Shown here: positions 1-13,318 of the stretch, in pieces
Numbering within the stretch: position 1 is the stretch's first letter
Layout: the number at the start of each line of letters is the position of its first letter
NCBI GenBank assembly: GCA_029207755.1
Contig: JARCOQ010000008.1
Span: 28,571,021 to 28,635,020 of the forward strand
Direction of reading: 5' to 3'
Source of the DNA: Chamaea fasciata
Taxonomy: Eukaryota; Chordata; Aves; Passeriformes; Sylviidae
Length of the DNA: 64,000 nt
The notes under the pieces: model-generated
The model's database searches: none
Told to the model about the DNA's origin: nothing
What the model saw: the letters and a program-made list of their open reading frames with translations, nothing else
Program-made: the position numbers and the translations under genes

Positions 1-1659
1 TCCATTTTTTGTTTCTGAAATTCTTTTTCGATGATGTCACCAGTTCTGATTTATTTGTGTAGAGCAGTGTTAACAAGTCAACCGAGGCAGTCCCCTCACA
101 GTACAGAAAATTATCCAAGATTTGTTAAGAGGCAGGCTTGACCTGCAGGCGCTTCACTATCAAGCAGACAGGCCAGACAAGTGGTAAGAGAGAAAATGGG
201 TCACCAAAGTGGGCTGATGGACATGGGAACAGCCTGAAACCTCCTCCTCCTCCTCTTTCTTCTCTTCTTCCTTCTCCTCCTTTTCTTTCTTGACCATTTT
301 CTTCCAGGCACATGCTGAACGACTCAACAAGGTTAATAGTTTGCAAGCTGTAGAACACTGTGCTATCTCCCACTGAAACACAGCTGCCATCGTGCTGCAT
401 AAAGAGTTTGAAGCCATTAAGATGGATTTACACAAGTGCCTCAGTTTCCCAGGAAACATCTCCTTGATTTTCTGGTATTCTTAGCTACTGTACAGACTCT
501 CAGTGTATTTACACAGGTGTGTCACTGCAGTGCTTTCAGAACCCTATTCTGAAGGAAAAAATGCTCTAAAACTCAAAGCAGTGCATGCAAGCAATGAAAT
601 TACATTTTGGTGAAGCTGGAAGGGGTATTCAGCCTTCCCTTTGTGGAAAGGGGTGTGCAGTGTTTATGCACAGATACTATTTTTCTTGTCAGCTCAAAGT
701 GAGAGTAGCTTAGGAGGGTGGCTGCAAGTCTCCTAAGAGGGCATTTGTTCAGTCCTGATTTTAAAGTAACACAGACACTTGTTCATCATGTAAAATACTG
801 GTAAAGCTGTAATTGGTGCTTGTGAGCAACTCATTTGTGATTTTTCTGTTCCTATCCTAAAATAATACCCAGATGAACTCCTTTGCCAGCACTACACAGG
901 CTTGACTGAAGTGCATCCATTCCTTTTTTAATGTGCATCTGAGCAAAAAACAGTGTCCTGAGTCTTTACTTGGGATCAGCCTCTGTGCTGGGTTTTTAAA
1001 AAATAATTTATTACACATATGCAGGTACTTTCCTTTTTAAAGCCTTACTTAGTGTAGTAATGGTGATTTGAGAGTAGTTTAGATTATTCATAGACAATAA
1101 TTTATAGGCATTGCTTCTGAAGCACAGGCCATTTCCAAATATTATAAATGCTCCCAGCAATTTCCTTTCCAACTTCCAGCCTCCCTCTGTTCCCAGCTGT
1201 GCTGTCTTTATTCCCATGCCCAAATGTAGCTGGTAATTGTGGCGGCAGCAGCAATAACCTACCTGGCAATACCAGGAGGTACAGAGCAGGGCAGTGGTCT
1301 CTCTGTGTCTGGTGCTCCTGAAGTGCCCTTAGGGGACTGGTGATGGAGAAAAGCCCCCTGCACCATGGCCCCTATTATGGGATGTCTTGTAACCGTAAAT
1401 ATACACCTAAACTCCTTGAGTATGTAAATATACACCTAAACTCCTTGAAGTCACAGGGATTTTAAACATGTGCTCGCTTTCATGTAGCTGACACAGGGTC
1501 TACACATGCTTTGTCCTGCTCATTCCAGAACTGGAGAGCTCCTGTCTAGAGCGATTTTTAATTCAAATTTTTCACTGATTCACCTTGTGTCTTGACTTTG
1601 TCCCAGTATTTTTCCTACAACTAAAGTTTATGATGTTTTTTTCTTCCTGTGTCAAACAG
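1..1659 (+). other. PDIA5: PDIA5 intron (5' end outside window)
   Basis: No coding exon is visible here. The preceding PDIA5 exon, which should end in the first base of the Trp codon before CPHC, was not found, so it lies upstream of the window. The stretch holds a pyrimidine-rich CTT/CTC tract near 240-293 and a perfect 25-bp direct repeat (described separately). The acceptor at its end has a T-rich tract and CAG at 1657-1659. Confidence 0.7.
1395..1448. repeat. 25-bp perfect direct repeat, period 29
   Basis: The same 25 bases occur at 1395-1419 and 1424-1448, separated by 4 bases. Identity is complete, which suggests a recent local duplication inside the intron. No link to a repeat family is seen. 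Confidence 0.9.
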
Positions 1660-1730
1660 GGTGTCCTCACTGTAAAAATGCCATTCCACATTTCACAACT
1701 GCTGCTGAAGTCTTTAAAGAAGATCGCAAG
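1660..1730 (+). CDS. PDIA5: PDIA5 exon with CPHC active site
   Basis: 71-nt exon, acceptor CAG at 1657-1659 and donor gtaact from 1731. It starts with the last two bases of the Trp codon, then encodes CPHCKNAIPHF and ends at DRK in phase 0. The two cysteines flanking Pro-His are the catalytic pair. Confidence 0.95.
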
Positions 1731-4700
1731 GTAACTTGCTGTTAATTATTTCTGTGATATTTAAGAGTGTTTTCCAACATTTGTACCTTATAGGCTTTCC
1801 TTATTAATAAGATAATAGGTTTGTAGATAAAATTGCTGTTACACTAAAAGAAATGTGTCTGCATCATAGGGGTTGTATCTTTTATGGTCAACTTGAGTTA
1901 CACTTCCAGCCTGTTCTGTTTTCCCTAATTAGCTGTCTTTTATGTTTAAGTCTTTGTGTAAGAGTTACTTTGTATGAAGAGAAATACAATTCTTTCTCAC
2001 TGAGGGATTAAAGATAATTCATATAATCTCCATTCCTCTTCAACTTTTGTTAGCTGTTGGGGTACATGTAGAGAAACCACAAGTTGTGTGATAGTCCTGA
2101 AGACCTCAATCATATGACTTAACTAATCCTTTCTTGCATAGCACAAAATATAATGTATTTCTGTAATTTGGCCGACTTGAGCCCAGGATGCTCTTCTAGG
2201 ACCGTTATGCTTTGGCCTTGAAAATGCATCTGATGGCTGAATCACATTGGGTAATTTCCTTGCATCAGCTGAACCTTTTTTAACTGAGCACATGCAGATT
2301 TAGGATTTAAAAAATACCAAACACTTGAGCCTCTGTATTTAAGCAGATAACTAGCTAGAAACCTGTTTGGTATCTTTTAGTGAACCATATTTCATTCTGA
2401 TCTCTGAATTTGTTCCAACTTCACAATTGCTTTGTGTTTAGGTGTGGCAAGAAAATGATTTGGTAATTTAATATGGAAGTTGCTATCTACACCTTCCTCA
2501 GGAGGGGAAACAGAGAGGGAGATGCTGGGGTCTTCTCCCTGGAATCCAATGACAGGACACATGGGAATAAGTCAAAGCTGTGCCAGGGGAAGTTCTGACT
2601 GTACAGTAGGACACACTTCTTTACCAAGAGGGTGATCAGTCCCTGGAACAAGCTCCTTAGAGAGGTGGTCGATGCCCTGAGCCTGTCAGTGTTTAAGGGA
2701 CATTTGGACAACATCTTAACAAGGCTTTAACTTTTGGTCAGCTCTGAATTGGCCCGGCAGCTGGACTAGATAATCCTTGTAGGTCCATCCAGCTGAAATA
2801 ATTTATCCTATTCTGTGTTCTAAATGAAGAGGTAATTTTGTAACAGTTGTATTCCATAACAGAAGAATTTTTGTAATTTTTTTCTTTTCCTCTCAGCTGT
2901 TCTGTAAGACAGGAAACGCATCAGATTGACAAGAAACAAATCATTCTTGTATCACTGACTGCCTAAATTAGGAGTCCATCACTTCTGCCCTCTGGCACAC
3001 AGAAGATTCATAGGCATGCAGCTTTTGGTTCTCCTGCTGCTGTAAATTAGTTTGCTCAGATGCCTTTTGGTTACTTCTTTGTTTCCAAGATCTCTGAGAA
3101 AGTATCCTTGTTTTCCCACTTTTCTGGTAGTTCCCAATGAAGCCTCTCTCTCCGAAACTCATTAAAATTTCAGTCAGAGGATGTGAAGCAAATGTACCAA
3201 ACATTGTGAAACTTGCTTATTAGAGCCCCAGGATGTATTAACAAGCTGAATCATGGCACAGTTAGTTGGACAGGGTGGTGGTGGGAAATGCAGGCCTGGG
3301 AAGCTTTTCCTTCAGACTGCAGGTTATGAAAGGACTCGAAGGGCAGAGCAGTGATTGACAGTTGCAACTCTTGACTTCAGCTTAAGGCTGAAGTAGGGAG
3401 ATATAAAATGTAATGAGTTGGAACAGGAGAGCCAATAGGGAATATTAAGGCTGGTACAGTTTTAAAGAGGTGCGTGCAGTTAGGGAGAATTATGTTATTC
3501 CACCCCAATGGCTTACGAAAGTGCCAGGGACTGATTATGTTGGGGGCCCCTATTTAATTGTGTGCAGCTCTAACCTGCCAAGGTGCTTCCTGCTGCCAGT
3601 TTGTGCCATTGTGGAAAAGGAAACAAACCTGTTTCAGAATTTAGAAGGGCATATTGTTGTTCCCACAAGCAGTACAGGCCCTATTCCCATGTTTCAAACT
3701 GGACTGAGCCGTCAAACTAATTTAGATCTGTAAGGTTTCAAACTTTAGTCAAATCAGTGCTTAAGAGAAAGGAAGTATTTATTCTTTCAAAAACAGGGCA
3801 AGATTACTAATTTTCATTTTAAGTAGTAGATTCTTTTCACTACTTCATTTCTATAGTAGTGTCCTTTTTTCTCCCCTGGAGAAAGGTTTTTCACTTAACA
3901 GAGCACTTTAGCATTTAAACTGTATCTTCTTCTTAAAAGAAGGGTCTTTTAATTAAACATTTAATACTGCAGAAGCCAAAGAACAATCAAAAACATTCCA
4001 GCCTTGAATTGGTTATAAATGGTATCCTGAAAAGTATCCTTTGGGAGACTTTGAGTCTTTACATTGGAATTTTGAAGATGAGCAGAGCTTGAAGCTGTTA
4101 AATACGTGTCTCTGGCTCTGCAGATTGACTGCAAGGGGGTGGTTTTGGCGCAGAAGCCCCCTCCCCCGGGGCTCTGTGCAATCCTCTACTTTTTCATCAT
4201 CTGCACTGCTGGAGTTGGAGTTTAAAAATGCACTGCTTGGAACATTGGCCCCAAATGTCAGCTCTCATTGGCCACATCACTGCTGGTGGTTTTAGCCAGA
4301 ATCCCCAGCCTGCTTGCTGGCCTGGGGCAGTCCTGTGGCTGCTGCAAAACATGGCTCAGGCTGAGACCCACATACCAGAGGCTCCAGTCTTTCCATCTTC
4401 CTGGAGAAATTCAGTGCCAGTAGGACCAGATCCGTGGAGAGGCTATTCCAGTGGCAGTGAGCATATTTTTCAGTTATTTAAAAGGAAAAAAAAAAACTTA
4501 TCTGGAGCATTCTTAGCTTGGGGTGCTGTGGGCTTAGCACACAGCTGCCAGGGGAAAGCCTTTGGCCAGTGCCCCACAGCTCAAGTTCTGGCAGTGACCA
4601 GTGAACGTCAGAAAATGCAAATGTGAGGGTTGTCACTTAGCTCAACAGATTGAAGAGCAGGAAGGCATGTTCAGTATCTGCTCCACAGTCTCTCTTGAAA

Positions 4701-6969
4701 ACTAAAAAATCTGCATGCTGCCTTTTGGCTGATCCTAAAGCTCAGCTTGAAGGAACTGATTTGTGATGTTCCAGCTTGGATTTGGTGAAGGAAAGCTCTT
4801 GACTCTTCAAGGCCTCTCAGTAACAAATCTCTGGCACTCCTGCAAAGGAGCTGCTCTTTGACCAATCTTCCCATTTTCACAGGAGACTGTTCCTGTACAA
4901 ATGCATTGACCCAAATCAGAGCACCACACCTGGATTCCAGTGAGTTCCCACGGAAACAGCTGTAGCAGCAATTGCTGGAAAGGGTTCAGCAAATGGGGTG
5001 ACCTGGGGTGTGAGTGGGCCAGTCAGCAGTGAAACTGGTGGGTCCCCAGTGTGTATTGTGAATCACAGTTTAAAATTATTATACCAACTAAATGGCTGTA
5101 CAGAGTTATTCAAAGGAGTTAATATTTTAGTTTGGCAAGGAATTTGATCTGTTTGCTTAAAAAGCATATGCTGAATTTCTTTTAAATTAGACTCATTAAA
5201 TATGGTGATGTTAGCACTGTACATCACGTTGTACTAATGGATGTCCCCTTTGCAAATAGGCCTGGTTTAGGAACAGCTGATGAACTGCACCTCCCGTAAT
5301 GATGCCATGCCACATCTGGGCAACTGATAATGAATCTCCCATTTGCAAGGCCTTTCAGAGAACAGTAGCTGAATTACAACAAACTTTAGCAAACCAGTCC
5401 CTAACTGCTGTTAGGATCCAGAACAGGTGACATAAATTGAAAGCTGTGGAGTAATCATAGGGAAGAATGCACATCTTATTTATAGGTGCTTTTAAGACAG
5501 TTGGCAACAACAGACTTTTTTACTAGTAATCAGGTAATTGTCATCTGGAATTGATTATACTTTTAAAATGTTGTTTGGAAGCATTTATTTCCATGCTGCA
5601 ATTTTGCTTTTACTTTTTTTAAGCTTATCAAATATCATTCCTCTCTCAAATCAATATTCAGTTAGCTATTCACTTCCATTTTCATAACAAAAGTCAATAT
5701 TAGCTCTAGCAGAGATTTATTTTCTTGAATCAATAAACCGGTGTGTGGCAGTACATATTTTAACAGGAGAGCAGCTAGGATTCCAGGGGGTTATTTTTAC
5801 TACATCATTACGTGGTGACTGGGAGGCAAACTGTTAAAAAGAAAGCTTTAAGAACAGAAAAGAGGAGTCACCTGGAAGGTCAAGGGATCCCACTTTCAAT
5901 TTTCTGCACATCTGTTTGAACTGTTGAATGTAATTGTGTTTCTTACCTGTAAGATCCCTCTAGAGCAAAAAGTTGTTTCATAATTCTGTTGGAAGGGAAC
6001 TGTGATTTCTGATGTATGATTAGATTATACTTCCAGTACTTCTTTTTCCTTCTAACACTTAGTAACAAAATAATGCATCACCCTTCTATTACAGCTGGGG
6101 CACCTGGAGATCAGTGGTCACATTTTCAGCACAACTCCATTTCTACTGAAGCACCTAAAAGAAAAGTTCTGGGTTTTGCAACAGCTCAGCTTTTGTGATC
6201 AATCCTCTTAATCTGAAAAATATGCCATGCTCTATTTCCTCAGAGCTCTTCAGAGCTGCTCATACACTGCTCACGGTCTATTGACGTGCTGATTAAAGTT
6301 TGCAACTCTGTAGTTAAACTCCCAGTTTTTTGGGAGAACCATGAAACGTTGGGGATTCCTTTTTCAAGTAAAGGTATTTTCCTGTCCCTTATTCTAGATG
6401 TTTCTAGACTCATATTAATCTATCCTGACTATGGAGAAATGCATACTTATTGAGTGGGTTATTGTTGTTGCTGCTGTTATCGTTACTGTGCGTTGCTGTG
6501 CATACTCACCTGATACTATTAATTATTACAGGGTGCATACCAGTTGTGAGGAACTACTTGTAAAATAAAGAAAGTTGGATGTACTCCAAGAAACTTCCTT
6601 TGGGGTCCACAGTCTCTGATTGATTATCTTTTCATTTGATAACATTTCTACTCCTTCTACAGCTACTGAACAGGCTGGTGATACACCTGAACAGCATTGG
6701 CTGTGGAGAAAGGACTTGTATATAATGATGTATTGCCAATATCTAAGGCAGCAGAGCTTTGGGTTATAGAGAATCCATAATCCCGTGGAGTTTGGTGCAT
6801 GTTGCAAATATAGCACTTACAGCTTTTTCTCCCTGAAATGCTTTTTCAGTGGATTTTCCCCTCTGGTTAGAGGAAAGCTCAAGAAATTAAATTTCAGCCC
6901 TAACAATCAAAATCTCCATAAAATCAATCTGGCCTTCTGATTACACTGGATTTTTCCATAATGGACATC

Positions 6970-7003
<34 letters not shown>

Positions 7004-10000
7004 AGACCAGTGTTAGCAGAGTTTCTTTCTCTCACAGATTTTTAGAGGGTTTTTCCCTCTTGATGAGAGGGAATTTGTGAGAGGGGATGCCAAGTGTCTT
7101 GGCTCCTGGACACCTATTACAGATGTCTTATGCTTAATATGTCTGTAGTTTGTGGTTGAATAAACATAGTGGGTTTGCAGGTCAAAGCATGTAGGTCGTT
7201 CTAACTTGTGCTCTCCAGTGCACTTCTGTGTAACTTGTTGCTGGTAGTTGAATATGAAAACCAGTGCTGAGAGGCAAATTCTCCAGAAGTCTTCAACCAC
7301 ATTTTGACAGAGATTTTTGGGTTGATATTTTACCTGACTCAGTTTCCTTCTTTCGTGAAGCAGAAAAGCTGATAGTTGCTAAGAGGATTGAGAATGGGGG
7401 GAAACTTCTCCCTCATTTCCCTCATACACAGACAGTGTATCACTGCTCACTTGAGCCAGGATTCTGCATCTTTTTACACACAGCCTTTCAGTAGAGCCAT
7501 GCAGGAATTCACTCTGGTAGGACACACCTCTGTCAGCAATGGAGCTCCATATTCACATTCCATGAAAACGCAAACAGAAAGAAGCAAAGGGCATCAGTGC
7601 TATTTGCTGAAATTCTGGTGTGTCTCAGAGTTCAGCTGTCTGGAGTTGATGGAATGGAGATGAGAATTGGTCCTCAGTCCAGAAGTGTGTTTTGCTACAA
7701 GTGTTTTCCAGCATCACTTTTCTCTCAGTGCACTATATTTGATCTTCCGCTGTGAGACAGGCAAGACAATTAGGACTGTGATGCTATGATAATGAGTTCA
7801 CAGAGATGGTAGCAACCTCTATATTTAGGCTGCCTTAACATTTCCACTCCAAAGTAATCACTCAAGCTCTCCTAAGTACTCTTACTCAGCCACTGTTGGC
7901 AGCAGGCATTGAAATGCAGCCTCAGATACAGTCTTGGGAATTAGATGTTCCTCTATGAAATTTTGCTCACGTCTGTATGAGTTACAAGGCTTTTGAAAAT
8001 CACTGTTCCTCTTCTCTCACTGGCTGTAAAAATAACCAAACGTGTATGTTCTGAAAGAGCTGGGCTCAAAATGGTGTTGCAGTGGTGGGGCTGTGTGGGT
8101 GCTTGCACTAGGAGCATTGCAGAGAGGACAGACCATGGACACATGCCCCAAATGCTATTCCAGATGTGCCATTAGACCTGTTGGATTAGACACAGCACTG
8201 GGCTCATGTGGCTGCTGTGACAGACTCACACTGGGATCTGTGTGAGCACAACTAAGCACAGATGGGCCAGCTTAGGTTTCCATGTGCTGTAGAGGAGAGC
8301 TGTGCCTCAAGGACGCTACTGAGCATTTCTGTCAGAAGCCAGCTCTTTAACATCCATCAGTCATCTGTTCTGAGGTAACAGGTGAAGATGTTCTGAACAA
8401 GGTTAACAGTGGCTTATGCATTCCTGCACTGCACCCTCTCCTCAAGGGGGGCTGTTCTCACAAAGGCCTTTTGTAAATGAAATTGGACTCTTCTCCAGCC
8501 AGTATCAGTTTAGATATTTCCAGAGGTACAGATAAAGAGAGTTTCTCTTCCTTTTTCCCTCTTCCTTCCAGTGTACTAAAAACTAATTTTCTTATTAGAA
8601 AATTAAAAGAACAGATGGGTCATCAGTCACAACAGTTTCATGTCTCAAACCAGCTACTAAGATCTGCATGTGCACATGCTGCATACCTTCCCTTTTTTCT
8701 GGCTGTAATCTCTCCCTGTGTGATATTTAGAGCAGAGAGAAAAAAGATGATTTTATTTATTTTTCTAGTTTGTAGGAAATCAGGACTTCTAGTATTCTTT
8801 CTGTCTTCATGCTGTGTCATAAAATAATGTTTGTCTCCATTCTAAGCTTTTCTTTACACAGGAGGAGCCAACAGAGCTCTAAATTTTGGCTGGCTGCTAA
8901 GGTCAGGAAGGCAGAAATACTTAGATGAAACTCTTTTGCAGTTTATTATTCCTAACTTCTCATTTAAATTAGCCCTGAATGTGTAGGAGTCTCTGTGTTT
9001 ACAAAAAGAAAAAAAAATGGGATCATACATGTTTTTAACAGCTCTCAAGAGTCCTGGTTCTGTAATAGCCTTATTAATGTTTAAAATCTGAAGCCAGATA
9101 TTTAAGGTAAGAACACTGTTCACTTTATCTAGTACTTTCCACTTGAAGACCGACAAAGCGAGATCATACCAAGTATTGTCCTGTCAGGCTTTCAAATTCT
9201 AAACAAAACAAGCAAATTAACTGAGGTTGGCTTTGCCAATCTATTTAATTACTGCTAGGATAATGAGATCAAGTTTTCTCATTTTGACAGTGTCACCATG
9301 AAACAGGAGGGCTTTGTGGAATATTAAGTGATCTTTTAATTATGGAAGAACAGTTCAACCGCAACTCTAAAGTCGTGCAAGCAAAAGGTATTTTGATCGG
9401 CTGTTTGAAGGAGGCTTGTGGAATGGAAACTTCAAATTAAGATGTGTCTGCTATGAAATTAGCACTTGATAAATTGCAACCCACAAAAAAAGTTGCAAAA
9501 AGTCCTTCCTCTAATTTGTTTGGTTTCTTTACCTAGGTTGTACTTTAACATGCTTGTCCTTCAGCAGGCCCTGGCTCAGGCTGTGAAGACGGAGCTTATG
9601 TGAGCAGCTTGCATTCAGAGCCCCAGCTGCGGCTCACAGGAACAGTCAGGGTGAAATCACAGCACAGGGCTCAGTTGCTTTGAGTAGAAGCCTATGAATT
9701 ACATTTTGTTTCAGCATCAGAACTGTTAAGGGCAGCTCCTTCTCAGTACTTCACAGAGTCAGGACTTGAATGTTCAGAGCTGCTGCTCTGGGGCTGTGAG
9801 GCTGTTTTTCCTTGCCCTGCCTGTGTGGAAACAGGCACGGACTGAGGGTGTTGCTCCACTGTCAATAGGCTGAAAGTGTGGCAGGCTTTTTCCTACTCAG
9901 GGTTTGTCTGTGTGACAGTAGCATCTAGAGGTTTCAAAAGGAATTAAAGCCCAATTTGCTAATGGCTGCATATTAAGTACAGTCCTGGAAGAAGACAGGA

Positions 10001-13000
10001 AAGGAAATACAAATCCAAGCTGAGACTGTAAGCAAGCCACCTTCTTCTCTATGTGCAGTGCTTGGTAGATGATGCTCTGGCCTCTCACCCATCCCCATCT
10101 GACCTTGGAAGAATTGCATGGAGTTTAGAAAAGCTATTTGGAGTAGAAATCATTAATCTATGAATAGGCTGCATAAGTGGCCAGCCATGTTTGGTAACTT
10201 ACCCAAGCATTGGAAAAGTTGGGTTAAGTGGGTTGTTACTGCCACCAAAGCCACTGTTCATCTGTTCATCACTGTTCATCACTTAAAACCAAAGTGGAGA
10301 AAAAATATTGCAGCATGATAGAGCTGTGACCACTGTGCCTGGGTTTGGTTCTATTAATCCAGCCTCTGCATTTCCTGTTTGGAGTCTAACACAGAGCTCA
10401 GTGGGAAGGCTGCGAAGGGCATTTTGTGCTCTGGGAGCTGAACATGCCGTGCAGCTGCACAGGCCAGGTGATGACCATCCTCTGCTCTCCCTCCACAGCT
10501 GAGCTCTTACAGAAGCCATTCGATGTTTGGTAGGAGACTTGGGTCTCTCTCAGTGCAAAGGCTAAGCTGCAGCAGCATCACCATGGAATGGGGTCTTGCT
10601 TTGTCTTCTCCTGCCTCAGTGTGATCTCTTGTGTTTCAGATCGCCTACGCTGCAGTGGACTGTGCCAAAGGACAGAATCATGACCTGTGCAAGCAGGAGG
10701 GGGTCGATGGCTACCCCACCTTCAACTACTACAACTACGGGAAATTTGTGGAAAAATATACTGGAGATCGAGGGGTAAGTAAAGGCAAGAGTCATCACCT
10801 GGTACAGGGAGGAAAGTCTCCCCTGCCTGTCCTGCCTTGCAAATGGAAACTGCAGAGTGAATTTTTACCATGCCTCTGCTGCTGTCTTACATGGATGAAT
10901 CATAGTGTACCACACCCCGGTACATCTCTGCATTAGGAACGCTCTTGGTCTATTTTTAGGAACATGAGAAGAGGGAAAAGGATTAGATTTGGTAATAGTC
11001 TTTGTATATTTTATTCTTTAAGCTGAAGTCTGTGAGTGAATTTGGACTGAGTGAAAGGGAAGGGTTTATTGCATATGCTGCTGGCAGAAATGCCAGAAAA
11101 TCCAGGACTTAACTCCTGTCAGTTCTGGATCGCATGGACACTGCAAACATGTTACAGGTCCACCAGGCTGCCAAATGGTGACAGACCATTGGTTTTATAG
11201 CCAGGACAAAGCTGTCCTTTGGAGACTAGAGGAAAGTAAATATCTCATTTGCCCTGAATCAGATTCACTCCTGGCACTCAGGATGGGAAGAAAAATCGTG
11301 CCATCTACCCCTGGGCTGAAGTTTCATTCTTTTGTCCTGCTGTGGCCAGCTAATTGTATGCTATGAGTGCAAGAAATGGGGGCAGAAATGGCATAATGCC
11401 TTCAGGAGTTGTAAAGTGCCTGAAAATAAGGAAGCAATTCAATTATTTGTGGGCCGCCTTTGTCAAACTCCTAGAGGGAGGTTTCTCCTCAGCAGCCGTT
11501 GATTGCCTGGGGTCTGCAAGAAAAACTTGGAGTCTTTGAGCCGTGCAGTGGTTTTGAAAAAAGATTCTTGCCTGGAAGTTATTGCTGCTGTTAGAACTCA
11601 GAAAATTATATGGAAGTATGAATTAGAAAGCCAGGTTCTGAGGTTCTCTGTTGGTCAGGATCTTGGGGAAGTCTTCATGGAGCTTCACCTCCCACTTTTT
11701 TTTGGCATACTTGGACTCCAGTAATTATCATTTCATGGTGCTAATCCAGCCGTTGTTATGGATACCGTGTGTAGTTCCAATTCTGGATCTTTTCTTAAAA
11801 GTAAAGATAGGTGCAGCAGCCAACAATTGAAGTAAGATTTCAGCCGCTGTTTTTGCATCTCTAACCCATTCTTCGAGAAATGATACATGAAAGGAAGGAT
11901 CTGTGGTGGCTGATAAAAAGAATTTGTGCTCTGAGACCACAGGAGTTAGGAGATGTTTATCCATATGCTGGAAAGTGGAGTAACAAATCCCCTCTATGCA
12001 GCAAACCTTTTCTGGGGTAAAAATTACCCAACAGGAACATCCCAGTGTCTCTGCTGATGGCTGCTGTGCTCCCCTTCCACCTCTCTGGGGACCTACAGTC
12101 TTCTGCTTGTACAGCACTGAATTGGGGTTTGTTATCTCTTATCATGGTAATGCTGGGGGCAGTGCTTAGCACAGTGCCTGTCACGGGGGCTGTTGATTGC
12201 CAGATGTCTCCAGGTGACAAACAGCCGAAGCGAAGCTTGTCACTTCCTTTATTTTCAGTGGAAGAACAGTCAATAGTTTTAGAAAAGCTTTTTGTTGTTC
12301 AGCCTTCTAAGAGCTTTCCAGCCTTGTGGTTTGGTTTGGGCTTATTTTGTTTCGTTGTTCCTCAACATTGCTTTAAGTCTTTAACTTCTGTTAGTTGCTC
12401 TCTACCTTTGGTGTTTTCCCTTTCTATCACCAGTTTTGAGTGGTGTGTTCTGTGATTGTTTAAATGCAAAAATAGTCAGATTGGGTGGGAGCAGTGTCCC
12501 TTGCCCAGAAAACTTCAGTGTTGGGGTACCAGTAGACAGTGTGTTCCAACGCAGGTGTTCACACCTCCACCCATCTGAGCCATCTGAAATGCCTGAGAGC
12601 TGTGTTCACAGCTTTCCTTGGAAAAGGAAACTGCTGGCATTCAGCAGCCCTAAATCATAAGTTGTTGAAATACAGAGGTTGGCATCTAGACAACCAGATT
12701 TAAAACTTTTGATAATAATTCTAATAATCACTTGAAAAAAATTCCACCTTTGGAATGTTTGGAGAAGGAGGAAAATCATGATTGAAACTATTAGAGGATA
12801 AGTGGCAAATGTGTGTCTAGTCAACAAACAATCCAGTAACTGCTTTTAAAATGACACAAACAGCATACAAAGGCAGCTTGAAAATGTCTTTTTGAGTGTT
12901 TTTCACAAAAAGGCATGAATGGCACTTCTAGTGAGAGATTTTACCTTGTCCTGTGAGTTTTTCTCTGTGTCCCATCTCTTCAAAGTTTGACATGTGGGAT

Positions 13001-13318
13001 GTGGATAGATATTTTCCCCTTGCAGTGGAGCAGCACTGGACCCCAGAGCATGGCAAGATGAGGCAATGCAGAAGCAGTAACTGCTCCCTAGTTTCTATTC
13101 TGCTGTGGGGTACAGAAATCAAACAACTGCTCCTTAGTTTATATTCTGCTGGGATACAGAAGCTCAAAGTGTTCTTGATGCATTGTTTTGCCTTATTGGT
13201 AAATATATGACCCATATTTTTCTTCCTTCAAAACCAGGAGTCTGGATTCACCACTTTCATGCGAACCCTGAGAGAAAGAGATCATGAAAGAGTAGGAAAG
13301 AAGAAGGATGAATTGTAG
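1660..13318 (+). CDS. PDIA5: PDIA5, protein disulfide isomerase A5 (3' three coding exons)
   Basis: C-terminal part of an ER-lumen thioredoxin-fold protein that forms, breaks or rearranges disulfides. Coding exons are 1660-1730, 10640-10774 and 13238-13318 (71, 135 and 81 nt). Intron phases agree at each join. The first exon starts in phase 1 so that an incoming T completes Trp, giving WCPHC, the redox-active CxxC of the last thioredoxin-like domain. Next come the strand resembling AAVDC and the cis-Pro segment GYPTF, both typical of PDI domains. The protein ends in KKKDEL, an ER-retrieval signal; mammalian PDIA5 ends KEEL as I recall. About 94 residues are in the window; the rest lies upstream. 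Each exon has GT/AG borders. SEC22A follows on the same strand about 13 kb away, as in human. Identity is strong from residue pattern and synteny; PDIA4 or PDIA6 are less likely given the CPHC motif and neighbours. Confidence 0.95.
2498..2821 (+). mobile_element. CR1 LINE 3' fragment
   Basis: Shows the hallmark tail of avian CR1: the segment around 2627-2690 (accompanying an aagagggtga phrase, then a lone 'ggaacaag' stretch and 'gaggtggtcg'), then 'ggactagataatcc' and a terminal attctgtgttct-like end. It is 5'-truncated as usual for CR1, sense to PDIA5, and diverged enough to be old. Confidence 0.85.
6972..7000. repeat. (CA)n microsatellite
   Basis: About 14 uninterrupted CA units inside the PDIA5 intron; likely length-polymorphic. 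Confidence 0.95.
10640..10774 (+). CDS. PDIA5: PDIA5 exon, thioredoxin core with cis-Pro
   Basis: 135-nt exon (45 codons, phase 0 at both ends). The acceptor is tgtttcag and the donor gtaagt from 10775. It encodes the AAVDC strand, the GYPTF cis-proline motif and YGKFVEKY. GC content is clearly above the intron background. Confidence 0.95.
10775..13237 (+). other. PDIA5: PDIA5 last intron
   Basis: A 2.5-kb intron with no recognised exon. It contains an imperfect 46-bp tandem duplication near its 3' end. The overlapping open frames on both strands at about 11728-12220 show no protein-family features. Confidence 0.8.
13079..13161. repeat. Imperfect tandem duplication, period 46
   Basis: A 39-base unit at 13079-13117 recurs as a 37-base unit at 13125-13161, with a few substitutions and a 2-base deletion. 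It sits 76 bp before the last PDIA5 acceptor. Confidence 0.8.
13238..13318 (+). CDS. PDIA5: PDIA5 terminal coding exon, KDEL tail
   Basis: Acceptor AG at 13236-13237; 26 codons then TAG at 13316-13318. It encodes the last helix (FMRTLRERDHERVG) and the basic tail KKKDEL. The four-residue KDEL end is the canonical retrieval signal read by the KDEL receptor. Confidence 0.95.
   Translation, partial: ESGFTTFMRTLRERDHERVGKKKDEL

Larger units (their letters stand above)
1731..10639 (+). other. PDIA5: PDIA5 intron
   Basis: An 8.9-kb intron. The flanking exons join directly as DRK-IAYAAVDC, matching the family, so no exon is missing between them. It holds a CR1 fragment and a CA microsatellite (separate entries). 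Several 60-130 codon open frames in it have no recognisable protein character and look like chance. Confidence 0.85.

Noticed and set aside
3470..3733. 87-codon plus-strand open frame in a PDIA5 intron
   Set aside because: No recognised motif and no splice fit to PDIA5. The flanking PDIA5 exons already join perfectly. Length is within chance for a window of this size.
7264..8245. Cluster of overlapping short open frames on both strands
   Set aside because: Intron of PDIA5; frames overlap each other and the opposite strand, and none shows family motifs or splice continuity.
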